Source: Oscillospiraceae bacterium
GTDB taxonomy: Bacteria; Bacillota; Clostridia; Oscillospirales; Oscillospiraceae
Assembly (NCBI GenBank): GCA_021205585.1
Contig: JAJPXI010000199.1
Location: 1 to 7,734 of the forward strand
Direction: 5' to 3'
DNA: 7,734 nt
Notes under the pieces: generated by a model
Database searches by the model: none
What the model saw: only the letters and a program-made list of their open reading frames with translations
Told to the model about the DNA's origin: nothing
Position numbers and translations under genes: made by a program
Shown here: piece after piece, positions 1 to 6,750 of the stretch
How positions within the stretch are numbered: the stretch's first letter is position 1
How the letters are laid out: every line of letters starts with the position of its first letter

Positions 1-105
1 AAGGACCGCCGGCGCTTTTCCAACCTCGGCAACATTTCGCGTAACAAGGTGGAACACTACGGCGCAAAGAACACCTACGACGCCTCCGGACTGCTGATGC
101 TCTGA
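1..105 (+). CDS. cas2: Cas2, C-terminal end only (partial)
   Basis: The frame is open from the first base to a TGA at 103-105 and gives 34 residues. They contain LGN, then KVEHYGAK, then a short Leu-rich end. This matches the C-terminus of subtype I-C Cas2 proteins, which typically read LG-N-x-R-R-V-E-H-x-GAK-x-S/T-Y-D followed by a hydrophobic tail. Cas2 forms the integrase complex with Cas1 that inserts new spacers at the leader end of the array. A cas2 stop about 170 bp before the first repeat is the standard end of a I-C cas operon, so cas1, cas4, cas7, cas8c, cas5, cas3 would be expected to the left, outside the window. The start and catalytic N-terminal strand are not visible, so integrity cannot be judged. 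The short length is the main uncertainty. Confidence 0.82.
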   Translation, partial: KDRRRFSNLGNISRNKVEHYGAKNTYDASGLLML

Positions 106-276
106 TGGCGAAGGCCAAGCGCACGCCAAATCCCCGCCCCCTTCGCGCACCCAAATCGGCTCGCCCACCCGGAAATCGCGCCCTTGCCATCAGCTGCGGC
201 AGACAACTTTCCCCTTTGCATTGTGCGCAAAGTTCAAAATTCCGAAAATTTATTTGGATTTTTGTACATTTTTGCT
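106..276 (+). promoter_or_regulatory. CRISPR leader
   Basis: This 171-bp non-coding stretch lies between the cas2 stop and the first repeat, where a leader belongs. Its first part is GC-rich, but the 46 bp next to the array (231-276) have only 11 G/C and carry T-runs. That is typical of the region used for spacer integration and for the pre-crRNA promoter. I see no convincing -35/-10 pair, so the promoter is inferred from position. An ATG at 105-107 overlaps the cas2 stop and opens a frame through the leader into the repeats, but it encodes nothing recognisable. Confidence 0.75.
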
Positions 277-981
277 GTCTCCCTCCACCCGGAGGGAGTG
301 GATTGAAATACCAAATCCGCACACAGCGCCGAAGGCAATGTGGGTCTCCCTCCACCCGGAGGGAGTGGATTGAAATCCATGGGGCCGGGGAGATTTGTCC
401 CACCCAGGGGTCTCCCTCCACCCGGAGGGAGTGGATTGAAATCGTGTGGGGAGCTTACCTGCGCGGCAATGGGTTTGTCTCCCTCCACCCGGAGGGAGTG
501 GATTGAAATGGTATGATAGCCTGAACCCGCTGCTTAAATCTGAAGTCTCCCTCCACCCGGAGGGAGTGGATTGAAATATTCTATATGCTTAATCGTGGCC
601 ACGAATAAAGCCGTCTCCCTCCACCCGGAGGGAGTGGATTGAAATCACGTCTGTGCCATTGACAGCAATCGTGCCGTTCGGTCTCCCTCCACCCGGAGGG
701 AGTGGATTGAAATTGACGTAGCTACGGATGATAAAGTGACGGAAGCGTCTCCCTCCACCCGGAGGGAGTGGATTGAAATTTAGCCACACGGCGAGAAGAA
801 TGGAAAAATTGCCGTCTCCCTCCACCCGGAGGGAGTGGATTGAAATTGCTTGAAATCCTGGGCAACCGCATTGAGGACAAGGTCTCCCTCCACCCGGAGG
901 GAGTGGATTGAAATACATCCCTCCGAACCATTGAAGATAGCCGCCAAGTCTCCCTCCACCCGGAGGGAGTGGATTGAAATA

Positions 982-990
982 TGCTATAAT
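982..990 (+). promoter_or_regulatory. Possible extended -10 promoter inside spacer 11
   Basis: Spacer 11 (981-1016) carries TGCTATAAT, a perfect TGnTATAAT extended -10 element on the array-sense strand. Such elements can work without a good -35 box, and none is present at 16-18 bp upstream. If active, transcription would begin near 997 and cover repeats 12-32. It may simply be a captured phage promoter with no role here. Confidence 0.3.
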
Positions 991-2363
991 ATACTTGTAA
1001 GGCAAGAGGGCAGCGGGTCTCCCTCCACCCGGAGGGAGTGGATTGAAATAAAGACAGCGATTTTTCCCCGGCGTGGGAGCCGGGTCTCCCTCCACCCGGA
1101 GGGAGTGGATTGAAATTCCACTAAAGCCGCCGTTTACTGCATACAAGCCGTGTCTCCCTCCACCCGGAGGGAGTGGATTGAAATAACGGGCAACCGACTC
1201 AAGCCTGAACATCGGCCTTGTCTCCCTCCACCCGGAGGGAGTGGATTGAAATACGCCGAGATTAACCATTTGGTTAAATTGAGAAAGTCTCCCTCCACCC
1301 GGAGGGAGTGGATTGAAATTTGTTAATATCCCGTCACATATGACGGACACGGCAAGTCTCCCTCCACCCGGAGGGAGTGGATTGAAATAGAATTGTGTAT
1401 AAGTCCATGCTATCGGTTGCAATGTCTCCCTCCACCCGGAGGGAGTGGATTGAAATATTGCATGACCTTTTCACACAGAACGGTGCAGACGTCTCCCTCC
1501 ACCCGGAGGGAGTGGATTGAAATTATAGAGTTGGTAAGCAATGAGGAGGAAGCCAAGTCTCCCTCCACCCGGAGGGAGTGGATTGAAATTCAGGATGTGC
1601 TTGTTGTCCACTATTACGCCGATTGTCTCCCTCCACCCGGAGGGAGTGGATTGAAATAGGAACAGCTTCAAAGGCGACCCAAAGGCAGAGGTCTCCCTCC
1701 ACCCGGAGGGAGTGGATTGAAATGACGCGCTGGTGGCCCGTGTGGACGAAATGGCGGGTCTCCCTCCACCCGGAGGGAGTGGATTGAAATGGGCAGCGTT
1801 CGGGTTACTGCATACCGCCTTGCTCGTCTCCCTCCACCCGGAGGGAGTGGATTGAAATCCACCGCCTTCACCGCCCAGGGTGGTCGGGATAACGTCTCCC
1901 TCCACCCGGAGGGAGTGGATTGAAATGTTGTACTGGCCGTACTCCGCCTCCTCCGGGGTCGTCTCCCTCCACCCGGAGGGAGTGGATTGAAATCGAGAAA
2001 TTGAGGACGAGGAAAATGAGGATGAAGTCTCCCTCCACCCGGAGGGAGTGGATTGAAATTCTGTGGGCGGCGAGAGCGAGGCCGTCTGGGGCCGTCTCCC
2101 TCCACCCGGAGGGAGTGGATTGAAATCTAGTAACTTACAGAAAGTTTGTACAACATGGTCGTCTCCCTCCACCCGGAGGGAGTGGATTGAAATCAGGTAC
2201 TGGAAGAACACACTCGGCACGATGGCGGTCTCCCTCCACCCGGAGGGAGTGGATTGAAATTTATGGATAGTTGGGATTATGGCGCAGTTGTCCAGTCTCC
2301 CTCCACCCGGAGGGAGTGGATTGAAATTATATGGACGGCCAACAATGGATTAAGGAGAAGGGC

Positions 2364-2396
2364 ATCTCCCTCCACCCGGAGGGAGTGGATTGATTT
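2364..2396 (+). repeat. Degenerate leader-distal terminal CRISPR repeat
   Basis: This last copy differs from the other 31 at three places: G to A at repeat position 1 and A to T at positions 31 and 32, so the tail ends TTGATTT instead of TTGAAAT. The stem-loop and most of the handle are intact. Divergence confined to the terminal copy is typical of the trailer end of an array and supports the array polarity. Confidence 0.93.
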
Positions 2397-2559
2397 GCTC
2401 CTCCAATGGAGGGCTGCCTCTGATGCTCAAACGACAGCAATACTATGATTCGCTGAAAGAAGCTGCATAGGGTACAAAATCCTTGAGAAAATTGTGTCAA
2501 CCAATCTTGACAAAATCATCAGGGCGCGGGATGCCAAAATGAGGCAGGTGATTGACAAA
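2397..2559. other. Array-to-dusB junction, no convincing gene
   Basis: This 163-bp stretch holds a short hairpin directly after the last repeat (CCTCC at 2400-2404, AAT, GGAGG at 2408-2412) that echoes the repeat stem. It also holds a short open frame ending in TAG at 2468-2470, whose tail reads LKRQQYYDSLKEAA. That tail could be the leftover C-terminus of a lost gene, but I cannot assign it to a family. No T-run terminator follows the array. A TTGACA at 2507-2512 lacks a -10 box at usable spacing, so no dusB promoter is identified with confidence. Confidence 0.5.
2546..2550 (+). promoter_or_regulatory. Ribosome binding site that fixes the dusB start
   Basis: AGGTG lies 9 nt before the ATG at 2560. 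The alternative starts, GTG at 2494 and ATG at 2539, have no comparable upstream purine motif, so this site supports the shorter protein. Confidence 0.6.
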
Positions 2560-3528
2560 ATGCAAATTGGGACGATTCAGGCGCCGGGCAGGCTGGCCCT
2601 GGCCCCCATGGCGGGGGTGACGGATTTGGCTTTCCGTACCATATGCCGCCGCCTGGGGGCCGGGTACACCGTCACCGAGATGGTGTCCGCCAAGGCCCTG
2701 TGCTACCAGGACAAAAAATCCAGGCTGCTGATGAAGCTGGGCGGGGAGGAGAATCCCGCCGCCGTGCAGCTGTTTGGCAGCGACCCGGTGTGCATGAAAG
2801 AGGCGGCGGCCATCGCCGTGGAGGCCTCCGGTGCGCCCATCCTGGACTTGAATATGGGCTGCCCCGTCCCCAAGGTGGCCAACAATGGGGACGGCTGCGG
2901 CCTGATGCGCACGCCGGATCTGGCCGCCCGAATTGTAGAGGCGGCGGCCCAGGGGGGCGGGGTGCCCGTCACCGTGAAGATCCGCAAGGGCTGGGACAGG
3001 GGCAGCGTCAACTGCGTGGAGTTCGCCCGCCTGATGGAGCAGGCCGGGGCGGCGGCCATCGCTGTCCATGGCCGCACAAGAGTCCAGATGTACAGCGGCG
3101 CGGCCGACTGGGACTGCATCCGCGCCGTCAAGCGGGCGGTATCCGTCCCTGTCATTGCCAACGGGGACGTGTTTGGCCCCCGGGAGGCCGTGCGTATTCT
3201 GGCCTATACCGGAGCGGACATGGCCATGATTGGCCGGGCGGCCTTTGGCAACCCATGGATTTTCCAGCAGTGCGCCGCCGCCCTGGCCGGGGAGGAGATT
3301 CCGCCCCTGCCCCCGCTCTCCCAACGGTGTGACACGGCGGTGGAGCAGTTCCGCATGGCCGCCGAGGAAAAGGGGGAGAAAATCGCCTGCCTGGAGGCCC
3401 GGCGGCACTACGCCTGGTATCTCCGGGGGGTGCCCTATTCCGGCTATTACAAGGAGCAGATCTGCAAAATCGAAACGCTGGAGGACATCGACCGCATCAC
3501 GGCGGGCATCAAGCGGGATTTGCGATAA
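2560..3528 (+). CDS. dusB: tRNA-dihydrouridine synthase (DusB-like)
   Basis: The 322-aa product is a full-length FMN-dependent tRNA-dihydrouridine synthase. It reduces specific uridines in the tRNA D-loop to dihydrouridine using NAD(P)H, in the cytoplasm. Visible motifs, in order, are APMAGVTD (residues 15-22) at the FMN-binding start of the TIM barrel, TEMVSAK (39-45), Q70, the catalytic stretch LNMGCP with Cys101, VKIRKGW with Lys140, HGRTR (170-174), NGDV (201-204) and IGRAAFGNPW (224-233). A smaller helical tRNA-binding domain follows. The ATG at 2560 is preferred because DusB proteins begin a few residues before the first barrel strand and because AGGTG lies 9 nt upstream. An in-frame GTG at 2494 would add 22 residues without family support. 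The gene stands alone on the + strand between the CRISPR array and a convergent operon. The Dus class is certain; the DusB subclass is likely from overall resemblance. Confidence 0.93.
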   Translation: MQIGTIQAPGRLALAPMAGVTDLAFRTICRRLGAGYTVTEMVSAKALCYQDKKSRLLMKLGGEENPAAVQLFGSDPVCMKEAAAIAVEASGAPILDLNMGCPVPKVANNGDGCGLMRTPDLAARIVEAAAQGGGVPVTVKIRKGWDRGSVNCVEFARLMEQAGAAAIAVHGRTRVQMYSGAADWDCIRAVKRAVSVPVIANGDVFGPREAVRILAYTGADMAMIGRAAFGNPWIFQQCAAALAGEEIPPLPPLSQRCDTAVEQFRMAAEEKGEKIACLEARRHYAWYLRGVPYSGYYKEQICKIETLEDIDRITAGIKRDLR

Positions 3529-3575
3529 AAAGGGGGCCGCGCAAAAACCTGAACGGGTTTTTGCGCGGCCCTTTT
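3527..3575. terminator. Bidirectional rho-independent terminator
   Basis: A perfect 15-bp stem joins 3535-3549 to 3556-3570 around a 6-nt loop, and G3534-C3571 extends it to 16 bp. TTTT follows on the + strand (3572-3575), and five A at 3527-3531 give a T-run on the - strand. It begins at the dusB stop and lies 12 bp beyond the stop of the last gene of the zinc operon, so it can serve both convergent units. Confidence 0.93.
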
Positions 3576-3587
3576 ATGCCCTTTCGG

Positions 3588-4148
3588 TTATACCTCCAGC
3601 ACCGCGTCCAGCAGGGTGCAGTAGGTAAACTCCCCCTCCTGGTAGGTCTGGAACACACCGGAGACGGTGATTTCCTCCCCCATCTCCGGGTAGTCGTCCG
3701 GGTACTCCGCGCCGGTCAGGACGAACTCGATGCCCTGGGAGCAGCAGGCCGTGGCGTCGGCGATGATACAGGCGAAATAGTAGACGTCTGTGGACTCATC
3801 GTGATAAATGGCGAACTGGCCGCTCATGCGCACGGTTTTCCCGATGTAGCCCTCCGGGGCCACCATCATGTTGTACACCTCGGAGTAGACCATGGTGGAG
3901 GAAAGCTGGGTCAGATCCACATCCACTGCCCCGGCGGAGGCCGTCTGGGACGACCCGGAGGTTTCCTCCCCGGCGTCCGTCTGCCCGGCGTCCTCGGTTT
4001 CAGCTTCTTCCTCCGTACCGGCCTGGAGCACGTCCTCCACGCCGCTCTGCTGGTTCGAGGCGCGGCTGGCGGAGCCGCCGCTGTCCCCGCAGCCCGCCGC
4101 CGCCCCGAACAGGGCCAGGGCGAGCAGTAAAATCACAGTTTTTTTCAT
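3588..4148 (-). CDS. Zinc-operon lipoprotein with Cys-Cys OB-like domain
   Basis: The 186-aa product starts with Lys-Lys and a hydrophobic stretch ending AAAGC, so Cys20 is the probable lipidation site and the protein should be anchored outside the membrane. Residues 21-75 are a Ser/Glu/Asp-rich, probably flexible linker. The globular part (about 76-186) alternates short strands, with GYIGKTVRMSG (100-110), YYFACIIADATACC (123-136) and EEITVSGVF (158-166), which suggests a small beta-barrel of OB type. Cys127, Cys135, Cys136 and Cys177 could bind metal or form disulfides. The start codon lies 10 nt after AAGGAGG, which sits inside the last codons of the permease gene, and only 4 bp separate the two genes. 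As the last gene of the operon it is followed by the shared terminator. From memory, the Cys-Cys region resembles that of Zur-regulated YcgQ/DUF1980 proteins, but this is untested. A role in zinc handling is inferred from context only. Confidence 0.8.
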   Translation of the reverse strand: MKKTVILLLALALFGAAAGCGDSGGSASRASNQQSGVEDVLQAGTEEEAETEDAGQTDAGEETSGSSQTASAGAVDVDLTQLSSTMVYSEVYNMMVAPEGYIGKTVRMSGQFAIYHDESTDVYYFACIIADATACCSQGIEFVLTGAEYPDDYPEMGEEITVSGVFQTYQEGEFTYCTLLDAVLEV

Positions 4149-4152
4149 GGGT

Positions 4153-4992
4153 TCAAGTCCTCCTTACAATCGCTCCCGCGCCGCAGCACAGGAAGAAAAT
4201 CAGAACGTCCACCGCCACGATGGTGGAGCCCACCGGCGTGCCGGCCAGGATGGAAATCAGCATCCCCGCCAGGGCGCACACCACCGACAGGGCCGCCGAG
4301 CAGATGGTGACCGCCTTAAAATTCTGGAACAGCCGCATGGCGGACAGGGCAGGGAAGATGACCAGGGCGGAAATCAGCAAAGAACCCACCAGGTTCATGG
4401 CCAGCACGATGATGACCGCGATGATGACCGCGATCAGCAGGTTGTACGCCTCCGCGTTGATGCCCACGGCCCGGGAAAAATCCTCGTCGAAGGTGACGGC
4501 GAAAATCTTATTATAAAAGAGAAGGAACAGGGCCAGCACCACGATGGACAGGGCCACGCACAGCCACACCTCCCGTTCCGTCAGGGTCAAAATGGAGGTG
4601 GAGCCGAACAGGGTGCTGCACACGTCCCCCGACAGGTTGGAGGAGGTGGAAAAGACGTTCATAATCAGGTAGCCGAAGGCCAGCGCCCCCACAGAAATCA
4701 TGGCGATGGCGGCGTCCCCCTTGATCTTGGCGTTCTTTCCCGTGCGCAGCAGCAAAATGGCGCTGAACATGGTGACGGGCAGCACCAGCAGCATCTCGTT
4801 GGATAGATTGACCACGCTGGCGATGGCCATGGCCCCGAAGGCCACATGGGAAAGGCCGTCCCCGATGAAAGAAAACCGCTTGAGCACCAGCGTCACCCCC
4901 AGCAGGGAGGAGCACAGGGCGATCAGCACCCCCACGATCAGCGCGTAGCGCACGAAGGGGTATTGCAGATATAAAACCAGCCGCTCAAGCAT
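4153..4992 (-). CDS. znuB: Zinc ABC transporter permease (ZnuB-like)
   Basis: The 279-aa integral membrane protein belongs to the ABC-3 family of metal permeases and forms the channel through which zinc released by ZnuA crosses the cytoplasmic membrane. It has about eight hydrophobic segments, the first near residues 15-37. The family motif LKRFSFIGDGLSHVAFG (37-53) is clear. A long hydrophobic stretch (about 184-219, including MNLVGSLLISALVIFPA) corresponds to the region that contacts the ATPase, and the last segment is near 253-275. The ATG at 4992 was chosen because the frame upstream reads as Pro/Ala-rich nonsense inside the ATPase gene, while MLERLVLYLQYPFVRYAL is a typical family N-terminus. 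The start overlaps the end of znuC by 8 bp, implying translational coupling. The metal is inferred to be zinc from the adjacent Zur-like gene. Sequence alone does not exclude manganese. Confidence 0.92.
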   Translation of the reverse strand: MLERLVLYLQYPFVRYALIVGVLIALCSSLLGVTLVLKRFSFIGDGLSHVAFGAMAIASVVNLSNEMLLVLPVTMFSAILLLRTGKNAKIKGDAAIAMISVGALAFGYLIMNVFSTSSNLSGDVCSTLFGSTSILTLTEREVWLCVALSIVVLALFLLFYNKIFAVTFDEDFSRAVGINAEAYNLLIAVIIAVIIVLAMNLVGSLLISALVIFPALSAMRLFQNFKAVTICSAALSVVCALAGMLISILAGTPVGSTIVAVDVLIFFLCCGAGAIVRRT

Positions 4993-5698
4993 TGCCGCCG
5001 CCCCCTTCCCTGGCGAGGAAAAACTTGCCTGTCTCGCTCGCCATATAGTCCTCCCTGGAGGCGAACAGGCAGGGGCGGCCAATGTGCAGGATATGGCTGG
5101 CATACCGGGCGGCGGCGCGGACATCGTGGGAAATCATAATAATGGTGACGCCCTCCCGGTTCAGCTGCTGGATGAGCTGGTACATCTCCTCCGTCACCTT
5201 GGGATCCAGGCCGGCCACCGGCTCGTCCAGAAGCAGCAGTTTCCCTGTGGCGCACAGGGCGCGGGCCAGCAGCACCCGCTGCTGCTGGCCGCCGGACAGC
5301 TCCCGGTAGCAGCGCCCGGCCAGGTGGGAGACGCCCATGCGCGCCATATTGTCCTCGGCCAGCTTTTTTTCCTCCTTATTGTAGAAGGGGCGCAGGCCGC
5401 AGCGGTTCTGGCAGCCGGAGCGCACAATCTCCCGCACCGAGGCGGGAAAGTCCCGCTGCACCACCGTCTGCTGGGGCAGATAGCCGATTTCAGTGCGCCG
5501 CAGGCCGTCCCCCGTCTCGATTTCCCCGGACAGGGGGGGCGTCAGGCCCAGGAGGGTTTTCATCAGGGTGCTTTTCCCTGCGCCGTTTTCCCCCACAATG
5601 CACAGGTAGTCGCCCGCGTTTACGGAAAAGCTCAGATTTTGCTGCACCGCCGTCCCGCCGTATCCGACGGACAGGTTTTTGCAGGTGAGTAACGCCAT
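4985..5698 (-). CDS. znuC: Zinc ABC transporter ATP-binding protein (ZnuC-like)
   Basis: This 237-aa ATPase powers the metal importer from the cytoplasmic face. All ABC motifs are intact: Walker A GENGAGKST (36-44), Q-loop within YLPQQ (73-77), signature LSGGQQQR (134-141), Walker B LLLLDEP (154-160), D-loop GLDP (163-166) and H-loop His191 in MISHDV. Strand and helix spacing and total length fit metal-type ABC ATPases. The ATG at 5698 lies 8 nt after AAGGAG (5707-5712), which overlaps the stop codon of znuA 12 bp upstream. The 3' end overlaps znuB by 8 bp. The tail ends in a Gly-rich run (EGGGGNA) that probably has no function beyond carrying the ribosome binding site of znuB. Confidence 0.94.
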   Translation of the reverse strand: MALLTCKNLSVGYGGTAVQQNLSFSVNAGDYLCIVGENGAGKSTLMKTLLGLTPPLSGEIETGDGLRRTEIGYLPQQTVVQRDFPASVREIVRSGCQNRCGLRPFYNKEEKKLAEDNMARMGVSHLAGRCYRELSGGQQQRVLLARALCATGKLLLLDEPVAGLDPKVTEEMYQLIQQLNREGVTIIMISHDVRAAARYASHILHIGRPCLFASREDYMASETGKFFLAREGGGGNA

Positions 5699-5710
5699 TG
5701 TTTCGTCTCC

Positions 5711-6685
5711 TTAATAGTCCAGCGCCTGGACTAAAACCTCCAGATTGTCCTCCATGATGGACAGGTAGCTTGCCCCTGCCGCCGCGTCCTCCAGGGTGGC
5801 GGACTGCATGGAGTTCAGGGTGAGAATCTGCGCGGACTCCGTCTGGGCGGTGGAGAGGATGGTCTGGGCCACCTTCTGGTCGCTGCCATCGATGGTCAGC
5901 ACGCCGGTCAGGCCCAGCTCATCCACCTTGCCCGCCAGGAAGGCGATGGTCTCAAAGCTGGCCTCGGTCTCGGCGGAGCAGCCGGAGAAGGCCGCGTAGT
6001 AGTTTAAGCCGTAGTCGTCGCACAGGTAGCGGAAGGGGAATCGGTCGGCAAACAGCAGGGTGTCCCCGGCGGCGGCGGACACGGCGGATTGGTATTCCCC
6101 GTCCAGCGCGTCCAGCCTTTCCACGTAGGCCTCGGTGTTTTCCTGATAAGCGGCGCTGTGCGCCGGGTCGATTTCGCACAACCGCCCGGAAAGGTACCGG
6201 CACAGGGTTTGGGCGTTTTTCAGGGAGAGCCAGACGTGCTCATCGTACTCGGTTTCCTCTTCGTCCTCCTCCTCGGCCTCCATGCCCTCCACGGTCTCCT
6301 CCTCCTTCACGCCGTCACCCAGCGCCTCCAGCAGATTGACCACGACCATGTCCTCGTTGGATGCTTCGGCCAGGGTGTCCTCCGCCCAGGTGTCGGACTC
6401 GCCGCCCACATAGATGAACAGGTCGCAGGTGGAAATTTTGATGATGTCGTCCGCCGTGGGCTGGAAGCTGTGCAAGTCCACGCCGCTGTCCAGCAGCAGC
6501 GTCACCTCCGCCCCTGCCGGGTTGTCGCCCAGCAGCTCCAGCACCCAGTCGTACTCCGGGAAGATGGTGGCCACAATTTGGAGCGTATCCGTCTCCTGAG
6601 CGCCGTCCCCGCCGGACGCGCCGCAGGCCGTCAGCGCCAGCATCGGGAGCAGGGCGGCCAGCAGCGCGGCAAGTATTTTTTTCAT
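5711..6685 (-). CDS. znuA: Zinc ABC transporter substrate-binding lipoprotein (ZnuA-like)
   Basis: The 324-aa product is a cluster-9 metal receptor anchored outside the membrane that hands metal to the permease. A signal peptide ends in the lipobox LTAC, with Cys21 as the lipid attachment site. First-lobe features are VATIFPEYDW (38-47), DLHSFQPTADD (70-80) with probable ligand His72, and DEHVWLS (148-154) with His150. Just before the second His is a strongly acidic loop (about 128-149) instead of the His-rich loop of many ZnuA proteins. In the second lobe, LLFADRFPFRYL (210-221) stands where many relatives have a third ligand His, so Asp214 may replace it. LTIDGSDQKVAQTI (263-276) supplies an Asp for the fourth position. 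The ATG at 6685 follows GGAGG by 10 nt and gives a proper signal peptide. A TTG at 6754 would add 23 unrelated residues. Zinc is the likely substrate because of the linked regulator. Confidence 0.93.
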   Translation of the reverse strand: MKKILAALLAALLPMLALTACGASGGDGAQETDTLQIVATIFPEYDWVLELLGDNPAGAEVTLLLDSGVDLHSFQPTADDIIKISTCDLFIYVGGESDTWAEDTLAEASNEDMVVVNLLEALGDGVKEEETVEGMEAEEEDEEETEYDEHVWLSLKNAQTLCRYLSGRLCEIDPAHSAAYQENTEAYVERLDALDGEYQSAVSAAAGDTLLFADRFPFRYLCDDYGLNYYAAFSGCSAETEASFETIAFLAGKVDELGLTGVLTIDGSDQKVAQTILSTAQTESAQILTLNSMQSATLEDAAAGASYLSIMEDNLEVLVQALDY

Positions 6686-6750
6686 CGGTGAGAATCCTCC
6701 GTTTGAACATTGTTTTACACCCAAAACAGGCGTGCTTTTCCGCAGGTTTC

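Larger units (their letters stand above)
277..2396 (+). CRISPR. Type I-C-like CRISPR array, 32 repeats and 31 spacers
   Basis: The 33-bp repeat starts with GT, followed by the stem arm CTCCCTCC, loop ACCC, arm GGAGGGAG and the 11-nt tail TGGATTGAAAT. The perfect 8-bp stem, and an 11-nt tail beginning right after it, fit I-C processing, in which Cas5 (Cas5d) cuts at the stem base and leaves an 11-nt 5' handle. Thirty-one copies appear identical by reading, with starts at 277, 344, 410, 477, 545, 613, 681, 747 and so on to 2295. The copy at 2364-2396 is degenerate. Spacers are 33 nt (6), 34 nt (12), 35 nt (10) or 36 nt (3), all different. Upstream cas2 and leader plus the degenerate right end fix transcription on the + strand with newest spacers at the left. 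Many spacers read as open protein fragments, as expected for phage or plasmid genes, but no targets can be assigned by eye. Confidence 0.98.

Noticed and set aside
105..506. Open frame starting at an ATG that overlaps the cas2 stop
   Set aside because: It runs through the leader into the CRISPR repeats, encodes no recognisable domain and its second half is repeat-derived peptide.
1134..1815. Spacers 13 and 23 share the 11 nt TTACTGCATAC
   Set aside because: With 31 spacers a match of this length can arise by chance, and the flanks differ. It is not enough to claim a common target.
589..2448. Many long open frames on both strands across the array, with repeating peptides such as SPSTRREWIEI or FNPLPPGGGR
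   Set aside because: These are translations of the 33-bp repeat. The periodic peptide matches the repeat in each frame and the intervening residues are spacer sequence.
2507..2512. Perfect TTGACA as a dusB promoter
   Set aside because: No -10-like hexamer lies at 16-18 bp; the nearest candidate, CAAAAT, is 22 bp away.
2494..2559. Upstream GTG and ATG starts that would lengthen DusB by 22 or 7 residues
   Set aside because: No ribosome binding site precedes them and the added residues have no counterpart in the family, whereas the ATG at 2560 has AGGTG at 9 nt.
2497..3408. Long frame on the - strand opposite dusB, and other frames inside it
   Set aside because: These are shadows of GC-rich coding sequence; they have no motifs and conflict with a complete dusB.
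4993..5124. N-terminal extension of ZnuB by 44 residues
   Set aside because: It lies inside the conserved 3' part of znuC, is Pro/Ala-rich without family resemblance, and the internal ATG gives the normal N-terminus.
6686..6750. TGTTTT and AAAACA inverted arms before znuA as an operator or attenuator
   Set aside because: Only 6-bp arms with a 6-nt centre, no Fur-family pattern, no T-run and no promoter nearby.
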